DNA from: Mycobacterium sp. MBM
GTDB taxonomy: Bacteria > Actinomycetota > Actinomycetes > Mycobacteriales > Mycobacteriaceae
NCBI GenBank assembly: GCA_021648845.1
Contig: JAKJHY010000036.1
Span: 1-49,692, forward strand
Direction: 5' to 3'
DNA: 49,692 nucleotides
Below the pieces are notes generated by a model. That model had not been told where the DNA came from. It saw only the letters and a list, made by a program, of their open reading frames with translations, and did no database searches. Positions 1-7,324 of the stretch are shown here, piece after piece. The number at the start of each line of letters is the position of its first letter. Within the stretch, counting starts at the first letter, position 1. Made by a program: the position numbers and the translations under genes.

Positions 1-82
1 GCATCACCTGACGGCCACCCCTCCAAGAAACAGGACCGGCCACCGGCCGGAACCCATCCCTACAAACGATTAGGAGCACGTC

Positions 83-550
83 ATGTGCTGGCAATGCGAT
101 CACCCGGGGGCCACCCGGCAGGATTACCTCGGAGAGCTTCGGGGCCTGGTCTCGAAGAACGGCTGGGCGGTGCAGTACGTCGAAGCCGACCCGCCATTCG
201 CGTACACGGTCGGACTGAGCGGGGCCGGCCTGCCCGAGCTCTTGGTGACCGCCCTCCCACCGGAGCAGTCCATGCGACTGCTGGATATGGTGGCCGATTA
301 CATGGTGCACCGGGCCGTGCCGGCGCCCGGCGACACCATGACGTTTCCGGACGATTCGTGTGCGGAGTTCGTCGAGGTCACCCATCCGGACGTACACATG
401 GGCTGGGCGGTGGCGTTCCACGGCGGTCCGATCCGCGCCCGGCAGATCGTCTGGTGTGACGACAGCGGCCACTCGCCGTGGTGCCCGGACTTCGACGGCG
501 GCGGTACGCGGCAGCCCGTGCTGGGGACGCGGGGACCGGTCGAAGCCTGA
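83..550 (+). CDS. DUF4262 domain-containing protein
   Basis: This 155-residue cytosolic protein has the layout of the DUF4262 family: an N-terminal stretch ending in an F-A-Y-T-V-G-L segment (residues 39-45), then a conserved L-P-E-L motif (50-53), and a Trp-rich tail. An AGGAG ribosome binding site sits 8 nt before the ATG, which fixes the start. No catalytic residues are known for the family and no reaction can be assigned. The N-terminal C-W-Q-C-D-H sequence could bind a metal, but that is a guess. It stands alone, with 135 nt to the next gene. Confidence 0.8.
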   Translation: MCWQCDHPGATRQDYLGELRGLVSKNGWAVQYVEADPPFAYTVGLSGAGLPELLVTALPPEQSMRLLDMVADYMVHRAVPAPGDTMTFPDDSCAEFVEVTHPDVHMGWAVAFHGGPIRARQIVWCDDSGHSPWCPDFDGGGTRQPVLGTRGPVEA

Positions 551-666
551 CGGTTAAACGTCCAAAGAGCCCACCTACGAGCGATTTTCGAGTGACGGCT
601 GAGTCTCAGAAACTTCTTTGGACTCATTGGTCACAGTCGCCACTTTCTCGGTCTTCTTGTCGGTGG

Positions 667-685
667 TCACTCGTATGTTCGAATC
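667..685 (+). promoter_or_regulatory. LexA-like (SOS) box overlapping a leaderless -10
   Basis: The stretch reads TCACTC-GTAT-GTTCGA (667-682). The right half-site is perfect for the mycobacterial LexA consensus TCGAAC-N4-GTTCGA and the left half matches 3 of 6. A TATGTT -10 box (674-679) lies within it and the ATG follows 6 nt later, as in leaderless mycobacterial promoters. DUF222/13E12 genes of M. tuberculosis are known LexA targets, which supports the reading. The degenerate left half keeps confidence moderate. Confidence 0.5.
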
Positions 686-2295
686 ATGACAACGAGGGCG
701 TCGGAGGTGTTGGCGGAGTTACGTGCCGCCTTCGACGCGTTCGCCGCCTGCGAAGTGGAGTCGTTGACCCGCCAGGAGCTGTTGGCGGTGATGGACGAGT
801 ACGAGATGTTGGCCTGCCGACTGCCCTCCCTGTGGTATCGCGCCTGCTGGCCCGGCTACAGGCCGAGACCACCCCCCGGGCGATGGGCGCCAAGTCCTGG
901 AACGCGGTGCTGCGCATCCGGTGGCGCCTGTCGAGCGCGGAGGCCGGGCGCCGCCTGCATGAGGCCGCAGAGCTCGGGCCCCGACAGACCCTGACCGGGC
1001 AACCCTTGCCCCCACTGCTGCAGGCCATAGCCGCCGCCCAGGCCGCCGGATTGATCACCGCCGATCACGTGAAGGTACTGCGCGAAGCGATCGCCGACCT
1101 GCCCGGCTTCCTCGCCACCACCGACCGGGAGAAGTTCGAGGTCGACCTGGTGCGCCTGGCCGTCGGGGTTGGCCCCAAGGAACTCAAGGATGCCGCAGCG
1201 CTGAAACTGTTCCTGCTCGATCAGAACGGGCCCGTACCCGATGACACCGAACGCGAACGCACCCGCGGCCTGAGCATCGGCACGCAGCGCCGGGACGGGA
1301 TGACAGCGATCACCGGGAACCTGAGCCCGGAAGCGGCCGCGGTGTGGGAACCGCTGCTGGCCAAGTTCGCCGCACCAGGGATGTGCAACCCCGCCGACAC
1401 CGAACCCTGCACCTGCGGCACCCCCACCCAGGAACAGATCGACGGCGACCACCGCAGCCTGGCCCAACGCCAACACGACGCGATGATCGCCATCGGGCGG
1501 ATCGCGTTGATGACCGATCTGGGCCAGCTCAACGGGCTACCGGTCTCGATCATCATCCGCACCACGCTGCAGGACCTGGAATCCCGCGCCGGGATCGGGG
1601 TGTCCGGGGGCGGTACCAAGATCGGCATCCGCGATGTGATCCGGATGGGCAGCCACGCCCACCACCATCTCGCGGTCTTCGACAAGGCCACCGGCGCGGC
1701 CCTGAACTACTTCCGGGCCCGCCGCACGGCCAGCCCGGCACAACGCATCATGCTCATCGCCCGCGACGGGGGATGCACCAAACCCTGCTGCACCGCCGGG
1801 CCCTACCACTGCCAGGCCCACCACGGGAAAGCCGATTTCGCGCGCGGCGGTAACACCAACGTCGATGAACTGACCTTGGCCTGCGGCTTCGATAACCGGC
1901 TGGTCGATGCCAACGGCGGCTACACCACCACCATCAACGCCCGCGGCGACGTCGAATGGCACCCACCACCCGACCTCGACCACGGCCAAGCCCGCATCAA
2001 CTACTACCACCGCCCCGAACTGCTGATCCGGCAGGAGGATTCGTCGCCGGACCCATCCGGTGAGGACGAGGGCCTTGGCAGGCTGGTTGCCGAGGCGTGC
2101 CGGGTGGCAGGCTTCGACGAGGCTTGGGAGGCAGCAGACGTCGATGTCGATTCGGAGGACCCGTTCCCCTTCGAGGGCCACATCGACGATCGCGTCTTCC
2201 TCGAAAAATGCCGCGAGGTCACCGCGGACATCGAGTTCTGGCAGATCGTCTCCGGCGACCACAGCCACGGCGGCACCGGGGTACGCGGACCGTAA
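686..2295 (+). pseudogene. DUF222/HNH endonuclease (13E12 family), frameshifted
   Basis: The reading frame begins at ATG 686 with a typical 13E12-family N-terminus (S-E-V-L-A-E-L, then E-Y-E-M-L-A-C-R-L-P). It continues to a W-Y-R at 833-841, and the family sequence then resumes in another frame (R-L-L-A-R-L-Q-A-E-T-T-P) and runs to the stop at 2295. The break is at a CGCGC run (839-843): removing one GC, or adding one base, restores the frame. The C-terminal part carries a complete HNH-like region near 1770-1920 (C-Q-A-H-H, then a Leu-rich strand and C-G-F-D-N-R). Intact it would be a nucleic-acid-cutting protein of about 535 residues. Many 13E12 copies are split, so this may be decay, a sequencing error or, less likely, programmed frameshifting. 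Confidence 0.75.
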
Positions 2296-2318
2296 CGATC
2301 CGGGAGTCACCGATTTCC

Positions 2319-3146
2319 TCAGAACGCGTAGCGGTGGTACTGCGCCATGTAGCGCAGCACCGGCACCCGCGACATCGCAGTGGCCAACAGCCGGTAGGCC
2401 GGGCGGACAAGGTCGAAGGCCACGGTGTCGAACGGGGAGACCCAAGCCAGCAGCCGGGTGCCGGGCACCGCGGAAAGGATGTCGTCGGGGCCGTTGATCG
2501 CCCAGTGCAGCCTGGCACCAGAGCGGCGCACCACCGAATTCGTCCACTGGGATCTGATGCCCAGCGAATTGAACGCATCGAACTGCAATTCCCCTGTGCC
2601 GCAGTGCTCGACGATTCGGTTTAGCAGATCGAGACCATCTGCCTGGGTCAGGTACATGGTCAGCCCCTCGCCGACGGCCAGTACCGGCGGCCCAACCGGG
2701 ATAGCACGCAGCCACCCCGGGTCGGTGACCGAGGCGGGCACCACGTGGTAGCCGACGCCGCCGGCGGGCAGCAGCCGATCGCGCAGCTCGGCCACCTCCG
2801 GATAGTCGATGTCATACCACTGCACGTCCGGCCCCGGCGCCACCCGGAAATATCTGCTGTCCAGCCCGCAACCGAGATGCAGCACCGTGGCCTGCGGGTG
2901 GACCGCCAGGAACTGACGCACCCAGATGTCGAAGTGCGCCGATCGGGTGGTGACAGCGGGGGACCGCCGTGCAGTGATCGTGGTCTGCGTCCAGTCGTAA
3001 TCGATGGCCGCCACGGCGGCCTTGGCCCAACGGTCGTCGAGGATCGGGTGCGGCAGATCAGCGTCGAGGGCCTTCGCGTACAGCGTCGCGAGCATGGTCT
3101 GCGGTGCGCCGGTCAGCTCGACGCGCACGTGGTCGTCGGCGGTCAT
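2319..3146 (-). CDS. Class I SAM-dependent methyltransferase, LCM/PPM family
   Basis: A 275-residue cytosolic methyltransferase. SAM-binding motif I is V-L-H-L-G-C-G-L-D-S-R (residues 88-98) and the acidic post-motif is W-Y-D-I-D-Y-P-E (110-117). Both are diagnostic of the leucine carboxyl methyltransferase-like branch, which in actinobacteria also includes polyketide O-methyltransferases. A G-E-G-L-T-M-Y-L motif follows near residue 175. The acceptor cannot be predicted. It converges on the HNH gene with a 23-nt gap and is transcribed as a single gene. A TACCGT -10-like box lies 8 nt before the ATG. Confidence 0.85.
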   Translation of the reverse strand: MTADDHVRVELTGAPQTMLATLYAKALDADLPHPILDDRWAKAAVAAIDYDWTQTTITARRSPAVTTRSAHFDIWVRQFLAVHPQATVLHLGCGLDSRYFRVAPGPDVQWYDIDYPEVAELRDRLLPAGGVGYHVVPASVTDPGWLRAIPVGPPVLAVGEGLTMYLTQADGLDLLNRIVEHCGTGELQFDAFNSLGIRSQWTNSVVRRSGARLHWAINGPDDILSAVPGTRLLAWVSPFDTVAFDLVRPAYRLLATAMSRVPVLRYMAQYHRYAF

Positions 3147-3209
3147 GATTCACCACGGTAGTACCGCACGCCCAATCGGCCGACGGTTGAACGCCGTTGG
3201 GTGTGGTGT

Positions 3210-4223
3210 TCAGCCGACCTTCTTCCGTTTGGCCTCGCGCAGTCCCACCCAGAATCGGGCGGCCTCGCGGATGGAATCTTCCACCGGCGTTGGCTGCCAA
3301 CCGAGTTCCCGGACCGCCTTGCCGTGATCGACCGGCGCCTCGGCGCGCATCAGCCGCAGTGACGCCAGGGACAGCCGCTCGTCCGTGCGGCGCAGCCGTC
3401 CCTTGATCGTGCCCATCGCGGCGAGCAGGTAGGTCACCGCTAGGGGTATCGACCGGGCCGGTGCCGGCACCCCGGCTGTCTCGGCCGCGATGCGGGCCAC
3501 TTCGGCGTTGCTGATCATCTTCTCCGAGATCAGGTATCGCTCCCCCACCCGTCCCTTCTCGGCGGCCAGGATCAGCGCCCGAGCGGCATCGTTGACACCC
3601 ACCGCTTCGAGTTCGATACCGCTCATCACGAACGGCAGCTTGCCGAAGGCGGCACCGGCGATGATCGCGCCGTGTGGGGTCCGGCCCCAGTCGGTGCCGC
3701 CGTAGGTCGTGGACACGCACATCGCGACCGCGGGCAACCCACGCTCCCGCGCGTACTGAAGCACCAGCTTCTCGGCCTGCACGCGGGACCGCACGTACGG
3801 CGTCAGCTTCCGCTCGTCGGCGATGTCATCCTCGGTGGATACCCTGCCCCGGCGGCGGCCCACCGTGGCGTAGCTGCTGGTGAATACGAATTTTTTCAGA
3901 CCCGAGAGGATCTCGGGGCGTACCGCGATGTCCAGCACGTGCCGGGTGCCCTCGACATTGGTGTGGAACAGCGGTGCCGGATCGCGCAGCCAGCCTCGGG
4001 TGTCCACCACGCAGTAGTAGATGACATCGACACCGGTCATCGCCGCGGTCAGTACCTCGTCGTCCCAGATATCGCCGATGAAGCGTTGCACATCGAGATC
4101 GTCGATGCCGACGGTGTTGGCGCCCTCACGCACCATCACCCGGACGTCCTGCCCGTCGGCCACCAACTGGCGCACCACGTGCGAGCCGAGGTAACCGTTG
4201 GCCCCTACGACGAGGGCCCTCAT
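3210..4223 (-). CDS. NAD-dependent epimerase/dehydratase (3-beta-HSD-like)
   Basis: A 337-residue extended short-chain dehydrogenase. The Rossmann motif G-A-N-G-Y-L-G is at residues 7-13 and an active-site F-T-S-S-Y is at 114-118. The start chosen is the ATG whose first bases overlap the upstream stop (ATGA), implying translational coupling to the SnoaL-like gene. The catalytic Y-x-x-x-K is Y143-V-R-S-R147: the Lys is replaced by Arg, which is unusual. The family acts on sugar nucleotides, steroids or polyketide-type alcohols. The KstR-type operator upstream of the operon suggests a steroid or related lipid substrate. That role is inference. Confidence 0.8.
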   Translation of the reverse strand: MRALVVGANGYLGSHVVRQLVADGQDVRVMVREGANTVGIDDLDVQRFIGDIWDDEVLTAAMTGVDVIYYCVVDTRGWLRDPAPLFHTNVEGTRHVLDIAVRPEILSGLKKFVFTSSYATVGRRRGRVSTEDDIADERKLTPYVRSRVQAEKLVLQYARERGLPAVAMCVSTTYGGTDWGRTPHGAIIAGAAFGKLPFVMSGIELEAVGVNDAARALILAAEKGRVGERYLISEKMISNAEVARIAAETAGVPAPARSIPLAVTYLLAAMGTIKGRLRRTDERLSLASLRLMRAEAPVDHGKAVRELGWQPTPVEDSIREAARFWVGLREAKRKKVG

Positions 4224-4720
4224 CGGGCCACGCTCTTCATCCACTCCGCGGCCTCGTCGTCGAGTGTGCCGAGTTCCTGCGCCTTCTTGCACCATTTCAT
4301 CGCCGCGGACAGAAACCGCAACGGGTTGTAGACGTCTTCCTGACGGCGCCACAACCCGTCGCCGGCATAGGTGAGGATCGAGATGTTGGTGGCGCTGATG
4401 ATGGTGCCGTCACCGGGGTCGCGCATCGGATTGTCGAGTTCACAGATCACCCGCGACGTGGTCTCGTCGATGACCGTCCACAGTGCCGGGAACGCCGTCA
4501 TGTGGTTCCCCGGGAAACTCTCCATCGTCTTCCAGATCCACGGGCGCACCTCGTCGCGGCCGCGCATCGTGCCCGCCGCGTGCTCCACGTACTCCACATC
4601 CACGGTGTACTGGTCGACCCAGGGGTCCCAATTGCGGGTGCGGGCCGCTTCGGCCACCGTCTGCTCGAAGGTCGCGAATGCGTCTGTCAGCTCATCACGG
4701 GTGAACGGCGTGCTCGTCAC
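4220..4720 (-). CDS. SnoaL/NTF2-like fold protein
   Basis: A 166-residue protein of the NTF2/SnoaL alpha+beta cone-fold type: an N-terminal helix, then W-D-P-W-V-D-Q-Y (31-38), a V-E-Y-V-E-H pair (residues 42-47), and a C-terminal strand ending R-R-Q-E-D-V-Y-N. Such proteins are often small isomerases, cyclases or dehydratases in steroid and polyketide metabolism. The GTG start lies 5 nt after a TAGTTT -10 box, so the mRNA is probably leaderless. A KstR-type palindrome covers that promoter. It is the first gene of a two-gene unit with the dehydrogenase, overlapping by 4 nt. Confidence 0.75.
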   Translation of the reverse strand: MTSTPFTRDELTDAFATFEQTVAEAARTRNWDPWVDQYTVDVEYVEHAAGTMRGRDEVRPWIWKTMESFPGNHMTAFPALWTVIDETTSRVICELDNPMRDPGDGTIISATNISILTYAGDGLWRRQEDVYNPLRFLSAAMKWCKKAQELGTLDDEAAEWMKSVAR

Positions 4721-4729
4721 GACACAAAC

Positions 4730-4743
4730 TAGAACACGTTCTA
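4730..4743. promoter_or_regulatory. KstR-type operator
   Basis: TAGAAC-AC-GTTCTA is a perfect two-half-site palindrome and fits the KstR consensus TNNAACNNGTTNNA at every fixed position. KstR is the TetR-family repressor of mycobacterial cholesterol catabolism. The site overlaps the TAGTTT -10 (4726-4731, minus strand) of the SnoaL/dehydrogenase pair, a position suited to repression, and also covers the stop codon of the secreted-protein gene. Confidence 0.7.
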
Positions 4744-5190
4744 CCTGGGTTTGTCGAGGGTGGTGCCCGCCGTCAATACCACCCGGTCACCGAGCGGGCG
4801 GTCCAGCGCAATATCCAGCGTGCCCGGCACGGCCAGCGCTATGCACATCCGCCCGATGGCCTCCGGCGGCACACCGCTGTCGAGGTTCACGGTGACCTCT
4901 TCGGCGGTCTCCTCGACGGTGGCGTGAACACCGAAACACTCCGCAGGGCCCGCGGTGAAGTTGACCGCCAACCCGTCGCCGGTGCGCGTCCAGGACTCGA
5001 CGGTGGTGACATGCGGATTGAGGATCATCGGATTCTCGGCGAAGACGGTGCGCCACTGGTCGGCGGGCACCTCCGGCGGGGCGTCGACGCCGGGCGTCGG
5101 CGGATCCGCGGCAGCCGGCGGCGCGACCGTGGCCGGCAGAGCGGCGAACAGGATTAACCCGCAGTGCGCTGCGGTTACACCTCTACGCAT
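4741..5190 (-). CDS. Small secreted protein, unknown function
   Basis: A 149-residue protein with a Sec-type signal peptide: M-R-R-G, a hydrophobic core, then an A-A-A-D cleavage region near residue 29. The mature part is acidic and Pro-rich at its start (P-P-T-P-G-V-D-A-P-P-E) and contains two Cys (near residues 87 and 116) that could form a disulfide outside the membrane. The ATG was chosen because it begins the signal peptide and lies 7 nt after a TACGGT -10 box; longer versions would place non-signal sequence in front. No family is recognised. It is divergent from msrA. Confidence 0.7.
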   Translation of the reverse strand: MRRGVTAAHCGLILFAALPATVAPPAAADPPTPGVDAPPEVPADQWRTVFAENPMILNPHVTTVESWTRTGDGLAVNFTAGPAECFGVHATVEETAEEVTVNLDSGVPPEAIGRMCIALAVPGTLDIALDRPLGDRVVLTAGTTLDKPR

Positions 5191-5260
5191 GGGCTCCACC
5201 GTAGCGGCGGAGCACAATGGTTGCTGACCGACTGTGTGACTGCTGAAGGAGTGATGGCGC

Positions 5261-5770
5261 ATGAGCGATAACCAGAAGGCGATCCTGGCCGGCGGCTGCT
5301 TCTGGGGTATGCAGGACCTGATCCGCAAGCTGCCCGGCGTGGTCTCCACCCGGGTGGGCTACACCGGCGGACAGAACGACCACGCGACCTACCGCAACCA
5401 CCCCGGTCATGCGGAGGCCATCGAGATCGTGTTCGATCCGACCCAGACCGACTACCGGTCGCTGTTGGAGTTCTTCTTCCAGATCCACGATCCGTCCACC
5501 AAGAACCGCCAGGGCAACGATGTCGGGTCAAGCTACCGTTCGGCGATTTTCTACGTCGATGAGGATCAGAAGGCGGTCGCGCTGGACACCATCGCCGATG
5601 TCGACGCATCTGGATTGTGGCCCGGCAAGGTCGTCACCGAGGTCGTGCCCGAAGCTCCCTTCTGGGAGGCCGAACCCGAGCATCAGGATTATCTGGTGCG
5701 CTACCCGACCGGGTACACCTGCCACTTCCCGCGCCCGGGCTGGAAGCTGCCCAAGCGCGCCGAGGTCTGA
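5261..5770 (+). CDS. msrA: Peptide-methionine (S)-S-oxide reductase MsrA
   Basis: A 169-residue cytosolic repair enzyme that reduces the S-form of methionine sulfoxide in proteins, using thioredoxin-type reductant. The catalytic G-C-F-W-G motif is at residues 12-16 (Cys13), followed by the family stretches V-G-Y-T-G-G and Y-R-N-H-P-G-H-A-E-A-I-E. Q-D-Y-L near residue 146 is also typical. A GAAGGAG ribosome binding site lies 11 nt upstream. Length is normal for MsrA. No second resolving Cys pair is visible beyond the active site, so recycling may use one Cys or an external partner. Confidence 0.95.
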   Translation: MSDNQKAILAGGCFWGMQDLIRKLPGVVSTRVGYTGGQNDHATYRNHPGHAEAIEIVFDPTQTDYRSLLEFFFQIHDPSTKNRQGNDVGSSYRSAIFYVDEDQKAVALDTIADVDASGLWPGKVVTEVVPEAPFWEAEPEHQDYLVRYPTGYTCHFPRPGWKLPKRAEV

Positions 5771-5809
5771 CGAGGGTCGGACACCCTGTGGGTCGGGTGC
5801 ACCGGCGCA

Positions 5810-6205
5810 TCAGGTCAGTGCGGCGATCAGTTCGCCGACGGTGTGCGCCGACTCCAGCGGGTGCCGTAGGGGGCCTTGCGGATTCACGGTGTAGCTGTTG
5901 CGGCGTCCGATCTTCGACTTGGTGAGATAGCCGTCGGCTATCAGGTCGGCCAGAATCGCCTGCACGGAGCGTTCGGTGATACCGACGCGGATGCTGACTT
6001 CCCGCGCGGTCAATGATTCGCCTTGGGCCAGGCACAACAGCACATGCGCGTGGTTGGTCAGGAATGTCCATCCGCGCGCGGGGCTGTTCGCGCCGTCGTC
6101 GTCACGCGCCGCCGGAGCCTTCGTGTTGGTCCGCGCGCGGCCGCGGGAGCCTGCACCGGCACCCGTGGCCCGCTCGGAAACATCTTTTCGCTTCGCCGCA
6201 ACCAT
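5810..6205 (-). CDS. Winged-helix (MarR-like) transcriptional regulator
   Basis: A 131-residue DNA-binding protein. A basic, Ala/Arg-rich N-terminal tail of about 45 residues precedes a winged helix: L-T-N-H-A-H-V-L-L-C-L-A, then L-T-A-R-E-V-S-I-R-V-G-I-T-E-R-S-V-Q (recognition region) and a wing ending S-K-I-G-R-R-N-S-Y. The start used is the ATG 10 nt after a TATGAT -10 box; the next in-frame ATG upstream lies inside that box and cannot start on this transcript. The neighbouring TerC and dab genes share a TCACGTTTT element with its promoter, so it is a candidate regulator of that locus. Confidence 0.7.
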   Translation of the reverse strand: MVAAKRKDVSERATGAGAGSRGRARTNTKAPAARDDDGANSPARGWTFLTNHAHVLLCLAQGESLTAREVSIRVGITERSVQAILADLIADGYLTKSKIGRRNSYTVNPQGPLRHPLESAHTVGELIAALT

Positions 6206-6215
6206 TGCGGCACCG

Positions 6216-6243
6216 ATCATACTTTGGACTTCACGTTTTGTAC
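6216..6243 (-). promoter_or_regulatory. Promoter of the winged-helix regulator with shared TCACGTTTT element
   Basis: The minus strand has a TATGAT -10 (6221-6216) and, in the -35/spacer area, the element written TCACGTTTT on the plus strand (6231-6239). The same nine bases recur in the dab operon promoter at 7294 minus two (7292-7300). This is a plausible common operator. Confidence 0.4.
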
Positions 6244-6248
6244 TTCAG

Positions 6249-7199
6249 CTATCCCCGAGGGTCGGCGGGTGCGCTGTTTCGGGTCGACACCAGACTGGCG
6301 GCGATCGACGTCGCCAGGGTGAGCACGATCACCGACAATGTCACCGGGATCGGGAGTTTGCCTACCGGGGTTTCCGACAAGACGAGCTTGACACCGGCGA
6401 AGGCAAGCAGAAACGCCAACCCGTAGTGCAGGTGGACGAACCGGCGCAGCAGCCCGGAGAGGCAGAAATAGAGGCTGCGCAGCCCGAGCACCGCGAAGGC
6501 GTTGGCACTCCACACCAGGAAGGTGCTCGTCGTGATCGCCAGCACGGCAGCCACCGAGTCGATCGCGAAGATGAGGTCGGTGGCTTCGACGGCGACCAGG
6601 ACCACGAACAGCAGCGTCGCCACCCGTCTGCCGTCGATGCGGGTGAACAAGCGGTCGCCGTGGTAGTTGGCGTCGGTGGGGATGACGCGGCGCACCATCC
6701 GCACGAGCAGGTTGTTCTCCGGTTCCAGCGCCTGGTCGTGCTTGAAGGCCATCTTGTAGGCGGTGTAGATCAGGAAGGCACCGAAGAGGTACGCGGTCCA
6801 GAAGAACGCCTCCAGTAGTTCCACACCCACGAAGATGAACACCAGCCGCATCAGCAGTGCACCGACGACACCCCAGAACAACACCTTGTGCTGGAAGCGG
6901 TCCGGCACGGCAAAGTAGGTGAAGATCAGGGCGAACACGAACACGTTGTCGACCGACAGAGCCTTTTCGATGAGGTAGCCGGCGAAGTAGGTGCCGGCGA
7001 CCTCGCCGCCATACACCCACCACATCACGACGCCGAATCCCAGTCCGGCCGCGATCCAGATCACCGACCACACCGCCGCTTCCTTGAACGCGATCACGTG
7101 ATTGTCGCGGTGCATGAACAAGTCAACCGCCAGCATCAGGGCAATGGCGGCCATCAAGGCGACCCAGCCCCAAACCGGCACCACCAGGGCATCGCTCAT
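6249..7199 (-). CDS. TerC family integral membrane protein (copy 1)
   Basis: A 316-residue polytopic membrane protein of the TerC/Alx family. The first helix carries the acidic L-A-V-D-L-F motif, a later one L-S-V-D-N-V-F-V-F, and a third D-L-I-F-A-I-D-S-V; these conserved Asp residues in membrane segments are the family signature. Members export or handle Mn2+ for metal homeostasis and metalation of secreted enzymes. The ATG was chosen for its GGGAG site 8 nt upstream and because the extra N-terminal residues of the longer frame are not membrane-like. It is divergent from dabB. Unlike the copy at 41943-42968, no riboswitch is visible upstream. Confidence 0.88.
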   Translation of the reverse strand: MSDALVVPVWGWVALMAAIALMLAVDLFMHRDNHVIAFKEAAVWSVIWIAAGLGFGVVMWWVYGGEVAGTYFAGYLIEKALSVDNVFVFALIFTYFAVPDRFQHKVLFWGVVGALLMRLVFIFVGVELLEAFFWTAYLFGAFLIYTAYKMAFKHDQALEPENNLLVRMVRRVIPTDANYHGDRLFTRIDGRRVATLLFVVLVAVEATDLIFAIDSVAAVLAITTSTFLVWSANAFAVLGLRSLYFCLSGLLRRFVHLHYGLAFLLAFAGVKLVLSETPVGKLPIPVTLSVIVLTLATSIAASLVSTRNSAPADPRG

Positions 7200-7287
7200 C
7201 GTTTGTGCTCCCGTTTCCAGCCGAGGACGCTGCGCGCCCACTCTCGTTTCAGTAAACATAACACGCGAATTATTTTTCGCACGACTC

Positions 7288-7324
7288 TTGACTCACGTTT
7301 TATTACACACGTAATCTGCTTCGC
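7288..7324 (+). promoter_or_regulatory. Leaderless promoter of the dab operon with palindrome
   Basis: TTGACT (-35, 7288-7293) is followed after 18 nt by TAATCT (-10, 7312-7317), and the dabB ATG begins 7 nt later. The palindrome ATTAC-ACAC-GTAAT (7302-7315) overlaps the -10, and TCACGTTTT (7292-7300) overlaps the -35. The 125-nt gap from terC is unusually AT-rich for this genome, and GCGAA/TTCGC half-sites occur at 7265-7279. Confidence 0.6.

Noticed and set aside
677..685. GTTCGAATC resembling a tRNA T-loop
   Set aside because: No acceptor stem, anticodon arm or 3' end can be folded around it; it is better explained as part of a LexA-like site and the start region of the DUF222 gene.
686..2295. 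Treating the DUF222/HNH gene as a mobile element
   Set aside because: No terminal repeats, target duplication or recombinase are visible; the family is a dispersed gene family, and one gene alone does not show mobility.
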